Shown: positions 1-4,745 of the stretch, in pieces | Layout of the letters: every line of letters starts with the position of its first letter | Numbering within the stretch: position 1 is the stretch's first letter | From: Pseudomonadota bacterium | Lineage (GTDB): Bacteria; Pseudomonadota; Gammaproteobacteria; JAKAQQ01 | NCBI GenBank assembly: GCA_021852325.1 | Contig: JAJZNM010000056.1 | Location: forward strand, 1-6,908 | Direction of reading: 5' to 3' | DNA: 6,908 bases | The notes under the pieces: generated by a model | Seen by the model: only the letters and a program-made list of their open reading frames with translations | The model's database searches: none | Told to the model about the DNA's origin: nothing | Made by a program: the position numbers and the translations under genes

Positions 1-1
1 C

Positions 2-949
2 GAAGCCGAGCTTGGCCAGCGCGTCCCGCTCAGACCCTGGACAGATGCGGCCTGGCGGGCAGCTCCCCCCCCACCCGGAGGGATCGTCCTGTTCGAAAAC
101 GTGCGTTTCCTTGCGGGTGAACGCGAGGATGATCCCGCTCTGGCCGAACGCCTGGCTTCACTCTGCGATCTCTTCGTGATGGATGCCTTTGCCACGGCCC
201 ACCGAGCGGAGGCCTCGACCCATGGCGTGATCCTCAAGGCACCCAAGGCCTGTGCGGGACCGCTTTTGATCCAGGAAGTCGAGGCGCTGACTCGTGCCCT
301 CAGCGCTCCGGAGCACCCGCTGGTGGCGGTCGTGGGTGGAGCCAAGGTTTCAACCAAGATCGAGCTTTTGAATGCACTGCTCACCCGGGTCGATGGTCTG
401 ATCCTCGGTGGGGGCATTCTGAATACACTTCTTCTGGCACAAGGGTTTCCGGTCGGCCAGTCGTTGTGCGAGCCGGATGCGCTCGATACTGCGAGAAGCT
501 TCCTCGCGGCCGCTCAGGCCAGCCGGGTCGAAATCCCGGTTCCGGTCGACCTCGTGGTCGGGCATCTACCGATCGCGACTTCAGAGGCCGATGTTCGAAC
601 GCTCGACAAGGTTGCTGCGGATGAGATGATTCTCGATATCGGCCCGGCCACGGCGGCCCGTTATGAAAGTCTGTTGCGCGGTGCCAAGACCATCCTCTGG
701 AACGGACCGCTTGGCGTATTTGAATGCGACCAGTTCGCCCAGGGAACCCGACGCGTGGCCGAAGCGATCGTCCAGAGTGGAGCGTTCACGGTCGTTGGCG
801 GAGGTGACAGCCTGGCGGCGCTCGACAAGTTCCAGCTCGCCGACCGGGTCTCCTACCGTTCCACCGCCGGGGGTGCGTTTCTCGAGTTTGCCGAGGGGCG
901 GGTGCTACCTGCCCTCGAAGCGTTGGCGGAACGGACCCGGAGCAACTGA
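2..949 (+). CDS. pgk: Phosphoglycerate kinase, 5'-truncated by window edge
   Basis: Cytoplasmic phosphoglycerate kinase, which interconverts 1,3-bisphosphoglycerate + ADP and 3-phosphoglycerate + ATP in glycolysis, gluconeogenesis or the Calvin cycle. The frame is open from base 2, so 315 residues are visible. Family members have about 390, so roughly the first 80 residues lie outside the window. Visible landmarks in order are FENVRF, CDLFVMDAF, TAHRAEASTHG, GGAKVSTK, LILGGGILNT, ILWNGPLGVFE, GGGDSLAA and the C-terminal STAGGAFLEF. The wording is closest to gammaproteobacterial enzymes such as that of E. coli. Oddities are alanines at two positions that are usually glycine (DAFAT for DAFGT; STAGGA for STGGGA) and serine in GGGDS where threonine is usual. 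The stop at 947-949 lies one base before the pyk ATG, indicating an operon. A GTG at 101 inside the frame is not the start, because the conserved FEN residues precede it. Confidence 0.97.
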   Translation, partial: EAELGQRVPLRPWTDAAWRAAPPPPGGIVLFENVRFLAGEREDDPALAERLASLCDLFVMDAFATAHRAEASTHGVILKAPKACAGPLLIQEVEALTRALSAPEHPLVAVVGGAKVSTKIELLNALLTRVDGLILGGGILNTLLLAQGFPVGQSLCEPDALDTARSFLAAAQASRVEIPVPVDLVVGHLPIATSEADVRTLDKVAADEMILDIGPATAARYESLLRGAKTILWNGPLGVFECDQFAQGTRRVAEAIVQSGAFTVVGGGDSLAALDKFQLADRVSYRSTAGGAFLEFAEGRVLPALEALAERTRSN

Positions 950-950
950 C

Positions 951-2375
951 ATGCGGAGGACCAAGATCATCGCAACGGTCGGTCCTGCAAGCGCGAGCGA
1001 GCAAATGCTCGGTGAGCTGGTGACGGCTGGAGTTGATCTTTTCCGGCTCAACTTTTCCCATGCTGATACCGACACGCTTCGCGAGTGGGCCGGGCGGATC
1101 CGCCGTGTCGCGGCAGCACATCAGGTGGAGGTCGGGATCCTGGCGGACCTTGCGGGACCCAAGATCCGCATCGGCCGGTTCCGGGATGGCCCGGTGGAGT
1201 TGCACAATGGGGATTCTTTCACGATCGACCCGAGTTGCCCGGAGACCGATGGCACTCCCGAGTGTGTCGGCGTGAGTTATGCCAATCTCCCGGGTGATGT
1301 TTCCGCCGGTGACCGGCTGCTCCTCGCGGATGGGCAAATTGCCTTCCGGGTCGAATCCGTATCGGGTACTGCGATCCATTGCCGGGTCGAAACGGGCGGG
1401 GTCCTGTCGGACCTCAAAGGAATCAATCGTGAAGGCGGAGGGCTTTCCGCGGAAGCGCTGACCGAAAAGGATCGCCGGGACATTGAGGTCGCGGCCCGTC
1501 TTGAGGTCGATTACCTCGCGGTCTCGTTTCCGCGCGATGCGGATGACATCCAGCGGGCACGCCGGCTCCTTGAGCAGGCGGGTGGTCGGGCGGGTGTGAT
1601 CGCCAAGATCGAGCGTTCGGAGGCAGTTCAGAACATCGATTCGATCCTCAAAGTGGCCGATGCCATCATGGTCGCCCGTGGCGATCTCGCAATCGAGATC
1701 GGCGATTGGGAGCTGGCCGGCGTCCAGAAACGGCTGACGCGTCTCGCGCATGAGGCACGCAGTGTGGTCATTACGGCAACCCAGATGATGGAGTCGATGG
1801 TGCTGAACCCGGTTCCGACCCGCGCCGAGGTGCTGGATGTCGCCAATGCGGTGATGGACGGTACGGATGCGGTCATGCTTTCGGCGGAAAGTGCGGTCGG
1901 GCATTACCCGGTCCGTGCCGTCGAGGCGATGGCGCGGATTTGCGTGGGGGCCGAGAAGGAATGGATTACGAGCCATGAGCAGGAGATGCGGGATGAGCCG
2001 TTCGGTTCGGTGAATGAATCCATCGCGATGGCGGCCATGCACATTGCCAACCGGTTCCAGATCCGGGCGGTGGCCACCCTGACCGAGTCCGGCACGACAG
2101 CGCTCCTGGCGTCGAGATTGCGCTCCAACATTCCGATCTTTGCGCTGACCCGTCACGAATCGACTCGACGCCGGGTGACCCTCTGGCGCGGTGTCTACCC
2201 GGTCGCATTCGATGTGCTCCACGCGAATCCCGACCAGCTGCTCGAGGAGGCCGCTGCGACCCTTGTGACCCTCCAGGCGGTTCAACCCGGGGATTTCGTG
2301 CTGTTCACCAAGGGCGATGCCGAGGGGATCGCCGGCGGGACGAACAGTCTCAAGGTGATCCAGATCCCCACGTGA
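951..2375 (+). CDS. pyk: Pyruvate kinase, PykA type
   Basis: Pyruvate kinase transfers phosphate from phosphoenolpyruvate to ADP, giving pyruvate and ATP. This one has 474 residues, close to the 480 of E. coli PykA. The TIM-barrel start MRRTKIIATVGPAS is at residue 1. R32 and the NFSH motif are at 32-37, and DLAGPKIRI is at 66-74. A B-domain runs from about 75 to 165. The catalytic IAKIE has K219 and E221. Metal-binding ARGDLAIEIGDWEL starts at 242, and TATQMMESM is at 275-283 with T277. The regulatory C-domain covers about 345-474. Lysine at 71 with leucine at 67 matches the K+-independent class. The ATG at 951 is chosen because family sequence begins exactly there and GGAG lies at 939-942. 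The frame runs open upstream to 663, but that part is antisense-free nonsense overlapping pgk. The gene is one base downstream of pgk, so translational coupling is likely. E. coli PykA is activated by AMP and sugar phosphates; effectors here are unknown. Confidence 0.97.
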   Translation: MRRTKIIATVGPASASEQMLGELVTAGVDLFRLNFSHADTDTLREWAGRIRRVAAAHQVEVGILADLAGPKIRIGRFRDGPVELHNGDSFTIDPSCPETDGTPECVGVSYANLPGDVSAGDRLLLADGQIAFRVESVSGTAIHCRVETGGVLSDLKGINREGGGLSAEALTEKDRRDIEVAARLEVDYLAVSFPRDADDIQRARRLLEQAGGRAGVIAKIERSEAVQNIDSILKVADAIMVARGDLAIEIGDWELAGVQKRLTRLAHEARSVVITATQMMESMVLNPVPTRAEVLDVANAVMDGTDAVMLSAESAVGHYPVRAVEAMARICVGAEKEWITSHEQEMRDEPFGSVNESIAMAAMHIANRFQIRAVATLTESGTTALLASRLRSNIPIFALTRHESTRRRVTLWRGVYPVAFDVLHANPDQLLEEAAATLVTLQAVQPGDFVLFTKGDAEGIAGGTNSLKVIQIPT

Positions 2376-2448
2376 TGTTCAGGGATCCTCCGATCAGGAC
2401 TTCCGAGGCAGCAGAAGCCAAAACTTCGAGCGGATCACGCCCTGAAGC

Positions 2449-2482
2449 CCGGTGTGTGGTTTCCCGGGGCGGGAGGCACCGG
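2449..2482 (+). terminator. Two-part GC-rich hairpin after the pgk-pyk operon
   Basis: An outer 6-bp stem pairs CCGGTG (2449-2454) with CACCGG (2477-2482). Above a 5-base one-sided bulge, an inner stem pairs TCCCG (2462-2466) with CGGGA (2470-2474) around a GGG loop, extendable by two G-U pairs. It lies 74 bases after the pyk stop and before the cytochrome c gene, where an operon end is expected. No T-run follows, so it is not a canonical intrinsic terminator. It could instead be a 3'-end stabiliser or chance pairing in GC-rich DNA. Confidence 0.3.
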
Positions 2483-2563
2483 TCTGCCGACTACGCTCCG
2501 CCCCCAGCCCGCATCAGCCAGTCACCGGTTTCGCCACCGCGGGCAACGGATGCGGGTCGCAAC

Positions 2564-2572
2564 TGGTAAAAT
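2564..2572 (+). promoter_or_regulatory. Candidate extended -10 element for the cytochrome c gene
   Basis: TGGTAAAAT fits the extended -10 pattern TGn-TATAAT with one mismatch in the hexamer. It lies 27 bases before the ATG, in an unusually A-rich patch of a GC-rich spacer. No convincing -35 hexamer lies 16-18 bases upstream, as is tolerated for extended -10 promoters. It would give a leader of about 20 bases containing the strong GGAGG site at 2589-2593. The assignment rests on pattern and position only. Confidence 0.3.
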
Positions 2573-2599
2573 GATCGCAGTTCCATCTGGAGGAAGTCC

Positions 2600-2980
2600 A
2601 TGCGCACACTGACTGTCCTGCCGTTCGCGGCGATTGGTATTCTCATGATCGGTCTCGGGATCCGGGGTGCACAGGCGACACCTGCTGCGGGCGCAGCCGT
2701 CAAGGCACAGATGAACGCCCAGGGCTGTTTTGCCTGTCATGCCGTGGACATGAAGATCGTGGGCCCCGCCTACAGCTGGGTCGCCTACCGGTTTGCCCAC
2801 CAGAAGGGCGCGGTCGAGAAACTGGCCCACAAGATCATCGCGGGCGGGGCGGGGGAATGGAATGCCTGGACGGGCGGGATCGCGATGCCACCGCATTCGA
2901 ACCTGAGCCTCGCCCAAGCGGAAGCGATGGCTCGCTGGGTGCTGGCTCAAAAACCGGTTGCCCCACCCCCGCCGGGCTGA
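2600..2980 (+). CDS. Exported monohaem class I cytochrome c (c551/c552 type)
   Basis: A small periplasmic electron carrier of 126 residues. Residues 1-26 form a signal peptide: a basic start, a hydrophobic core at about 5-20 and a likely cleavage site after AQA. The single haem-binding motif CFACH is at 43-47, followed by the family pattern MKIVGPAYSWVAYRF, with G55-P56 typical of the c551/c552 group. KIIAGGAGEWNAW leads to MPPH, in which M96 is the likely second axial haem ligand; family members usually have MPPN. The C-terminal helix (LSLAQAEAMARWVLAQ) is standard, and the protein ends in a proline-rich PPPPG tail. The start is well fixed by GGAGG at 2589-2593, six bases before the ATG. Such cytochromes feed terminal oxidases, nitrite reductases or other respiratory enzymes, and nothing next to it identifies the partner. 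Haem attachment requires a cytochrome c maturation system encoded elsewhere. Confidence 0.93.
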   Translation: MRTLTVLPFAAIGILMIGLGIRGAQATPAAGAAVKAQMNAQGCFACHAVDMKIVGPAYSWVAYRFAHQKGAVEKLAHKIIAGGAGEWNAWTGGIAMPPHSNLSLAQAEAMARWVLAQKPVAPPPPG

Positions 2981-3025
2981 TCGGGCGACGCTTCTAACCG
3001 GCGGTCGAGGACCTGAATCTGGACG

Positions 3026-3081
3026 CGCTTGAGGGATCCTCGTGGCCGGGCCGTCGCCTCGAGGGACTCCTCATGCGCGGG
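3026..3081 (+). repeat. Imperfect direct repeat duplicating an RBS plus start codon
   Basis: Copy 1 (3026-3050) and copy 2 (3055-3081) align over about 25 bases with a few substitutions and two single-base gaps. Both read CGC-(C)T-GAGGGA-(C)TCCTC-RTG-and then a GC-rich tail. Each copy therefore carries a GAGGG ribosome-binding-like box followed by GTG (3042) or ATG (3073). Copy 2 provides the start used by the downstream membrane-protein gene. The GTG of copy 1 is in a different frame. It may be a small tandem duplication or chance similarity. Confidence 0.45.
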
Positions 3082-3549
3082 CGGTGGTTGTTGCTCCCCT
3101 TCTACGCGGGGCTGCTCCTGTCTGTCTTCTGGCTCCTCGTGGTTTTCGTGATCACGCTGGCCAGCGGGATCACCCTGCCGTTTGCGGATCTCGGGACCGC
3201 CCGGATCCTGCTCTGGGCCCTCAAGCTCGTCGAACTCACACTCGTGGCCAATCTCGTGGTCATCGTGGCACTGAGCAGCTATGAAAGCTTTATTGCCCCG
3301 CGTCAGGACTCCTGGCCGCGCACCTGGCCTGCCTGGCTCGGTCAGTGGGATGATGGGCAACTCAAGCTCAAGCTCTTTGCCTCGATCCTCGCGATCGCGG
3401 CGATCGAACTGCTGGAGATGGATCTCAGGCTGGAGCGTTTCCCGGGCCGGGATCTCCTCTGGGGCCTGCTCATCCTCATCGGGTTTGTGCTGGCCGGGCT
3501 AGGTGTGGGCTGGATGGACCGACGACACCGTCAAGACCCCGGCTCCTGA
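3073..3549 (+). CDS. UPF0114 / YqhA-family inner-membrane protein
   Basis: A 158-residue integral membrane protein of the UPF0114 family (E. coli YqhA, 164 residues), whose biochemical function is not established. Hydrophobic segments are at about 8-30, 44-68, 99-115 and 128-147. The family landmarks I recognise are RWLLLPFYAGL at the start, the helix ending LVELTLVANLVVIV, SSYESFI at 68-74 (YqhA has SGYENFV), the LKLKLFASILAIAAIELLE segment, and the terminal GWMDRRHR (YqhA has GYLDRLTR). GAGGG at 3061-3065 lies seven bases before the ATG and supports this start. However, the frame is open back to a TAA at 2995, and the residues just upstream (LEGLL) also resemble the family N-terminus, so a non-ATG upstream start is possible. 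It lies 92 bases after the cytochrome gene and may be co-transcribed. Its last 51 bases overlap the 3' end of the convergent racemase gene. Confidence 0.85.
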   Translation: MRGRWLLLPFYAGLLLSVFWLLVVFVITLASGITLPFADLGTARILLWALKLVELTLVANLVVIVALSSYESFIAPRQDSWPRTWPAWLGQWDDGQLKLKLFASILAIAAIELLEMDLRLERFPGRDLLWGLLILIGFVLAGLGVGWMDRRHRQDPGS

Positions 3550-4389
3550 CGGCTTGGCGAGATCGGGCACCAAAAAAACGGTATGGGGTGCCGGGTTCAC
3601 GAACCGGGGCGCGATGCGCAGGAAGCGCTCGGGGTTGTCGGTGACGTAGAAATCGGCGTGTGGGGCCTCGTCCTGGAGCGTGGCCCCGAGCTTCTGTCCG
3701 ATGAGGAGCTTTTCCACGGCTTGAGCGGTTGTCTCTGCCGAGTCCACGATGGCGACTCCTTTCGGGATCAGGTTTTGAAGTGCCGGGCGGAACGGCGGGA
3801 AATGCGTACAGCCGAGGAGGAGACAGTCGGGAACGGGGTGCTTCCGGCGGAAGAGTGGGGCCAGATAGCGCGTGAGCACGGCTTTGGCGGGTGGTCCTTC
3901 GAACCAGCCCTCCTCGGCCAGGGCGACGAGGGCCGAGGCGGCTTGTGCATCGCAGATCACGTCGGCTTTTCGGCTGGAGAGCTCGCGCGGGTAGGCACCC
4001 GTCCGGATCGTGGCTTCTGTGGCAAGCAGCGCGATGTGGCCTCTTGGGCTTTGCGCGAGCGCGCTCATGGCTCCAGGTCCGACAACACCGATCACCGGTT
4101 TGGGAGCGAGGGCGCGACTGATCTCGGTCAACGCGACCGCGGAGACCGTGTTGCGGGCGACGACCAGGAGCTTGATCCCCAGGGCCTCGAGGAAGCGGGC
4201 AGCCTGGAGTGCTTCCTCCGCGATCCGGCTGGGACTTTTCGTGCCGTAGGGCAGGTGTGCTGTGTCGCCGAGATAGGCGTAATGTTCATGAGGCAGACGC
4301 CTGCGCAAGGCATCGAGGACCGTCAGGCCGCCAACGCCCGAGTCAAAAATGCCGATCGGGGCCTGGTTCCCCGTGGAGGTTCGGCTCAT
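3499..4389 (-). CDS. murI: MurI-like glutamate racemase lacking the first catalytic cysteine
   Basis: Glutamate racemases make D-glutamate for peptidoglycan using two cysteines as opposing acid/base residues. This 296-residue homologue keeps FDSGVGG (15-21), YLGDTAHLPYG (39-49), TEATIRTGAY (124-133), LLGCTHFPPF with C194 and H196, and VDSAETTAQAV (215-225). The first cysteine motif, normally A-CNTASA, reads A-RNTVSA at 78-84. The codon is CGC on the minus strand (4155-4153), one transition away from TGC. Other family-conserved positions also differ: G104 in VVGPG where E is usual, AAS (150-152) for ACP, and ALAEEG for PLVEEG. The frame is intact at normal length, plus about 20 extra C-terminal residues encoded antisense to the UPF0114 gene. 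The ATG at 4389 is the only ATG, GTG or TTG I found back to an in-frame stop at 4471-4473; its ribosome-binding site is weak. It may be an inactive or repurposed paralogue, in which case the cell needs another D-glutamate source. Homology is certain; activity is doubtful. Confidence 0.9.
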   Translation of the reverse strand: MSRTSTGNQAPIGIFDSGVGGLTVLDALRRRLPHEHYAYLGDTAHLPYGTKSPSRIAEEALQAARFLEALGIKLLVVARNTVSAVALTEISRALAPKPVIGVVGPGAMSALAQSPRGHIALLATEATIRTGAYPRELSSRKADVICDAQAASALVALAEEGWFEGPPAKAVLTRYLAPLFRRKHPVPDCLLLGCTHFPPFRPALQNLIPKGVAIVDSAETTAQAVEKLLIGQKLGATLQDEAPHADFYVTDNPERFLRIAPRFVNPAPHTVFLVPDLAKPSGAGVLTVSSVHPAHT

Positions 4390-4745
4390 GGATCCGAACA
4401 GCCTGCCGGGGCGGCCCGCTGGTGGCGGTGCCGACGCATCCGCCTGGACTCCATCGGGCGGGCGGGCCCGTCATCCAGCACGGGTGTCGTCGAGGATCGC
4501 TTCACGAGTGGGAGCTCATGCGATCAACCGCTGAGGGCCCGGGAGCGGGTTTGCGATCCTGCGGGGTGAGCGCACCGGACCTGGATGGGTGGCGGGTCCC
4601 GGGCCTGCCCCTCCGGGCGATGCTGGCATGGGCGTTACAATATCCTCCATCATGAGAAGGTTCGCAAAGACCGCACTCGATCTCCTCTTCCGGGCTGGAC
4701 GATCCCGGATCCCCAATATTCTACAGTCTTGACCGGAGGTTCCGC
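4390..4745. other. Divergent intergenic region between the racemase and acylase genes
   Basis: This 356-bp stretch has no convincing gene in any frame; the open frames crossing it read as low-quality shadow translations. The left 240 bases are very GC-rich, with a hairpin at 4591-4609 (seven pairs, two of them G-T, around CCCGG) and no T-run. The right part is AT-richer. It carries TACAAT at 4636-4641, a possible plus-strand -10 without a matching -35, and a minus-strand promoter candidate listed separately. A 6-bp stem, TCCGGG (4689-4694) with CCCGGA (4704-4709), lies in the acylase leader. GGAGGT at 4735-4740 is the acylase ribosome-binding site. A 26-codon ATG frame at 4652-4732 has no upstream ribosome-binding site and is not called. 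Confidence 0.6.
4639..4667 (-). promoter_or_regulatory. Candidate sigma-70-like promoter reading towards the racemase gene
   Basis: On the minus strand, TTGCGA (plus 4662-4667) is a 4-of-6 match to the -35 consensus. It is separated by exactly 17 bases from GATATT (plus 4639-4644), a 4-of-6 match to the -10. Transcription from here would give the racemase mRNA a leader of about 240 bases. The -10 overlaps the plus-strand TACAAT, so the two directions could compete for polymerase. It is a weak match found by eye. Confidence 0.22.

Noticed and set aside
663..950. A 96-residue N-terminal extension of pyruvate kinase starting inside pgk
   Set aside because: The family N-terminus begins exactly at the ATG at 951, with GGAG at 939-942. 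The upstream part overlaps pgk out of frame and looks like nothing.
786..2285. A 499-codon open frame on the minus strand opposite pgk and pyk
   Set aside because: The plus strand encodes unmistakable pgk and pyk here. The antisense translation is rich in Arg, His, Pro and Asp with no recognisable motif, as expected from the codon bias of GC-rich genes.
3561..3588. GGCACC / GGTGCC inverted repeat with an A7 tract, as a terminator between the convergent genes
   Set aside because: The A7 lies in the loop rather than after the stem, and the whole element is inside racemase coding sequence, so it does not have terminator geometry.
3583..4569. A 328-codon plus-strand open frame opposite the racemase
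   Set aside because: The minus strand has clear MurI motifs throughout. The plus-strand translation has no recognisable family features.
4591..4609. Hairpin in the divergent spacer as an intrinsic terminator
   Set aside because: It has no T-run on either strand and lies upstream of both divergent genes, where no terminator is expected.
4652..4732. A 26-codon plus-strand frame ending just before the acylase ribosome-binding site, as a leader peptide
   Set aside because: There is no ribosome-binding site before its ATG, no regulatory codon run, and nothing family-like. It is most likely chance.
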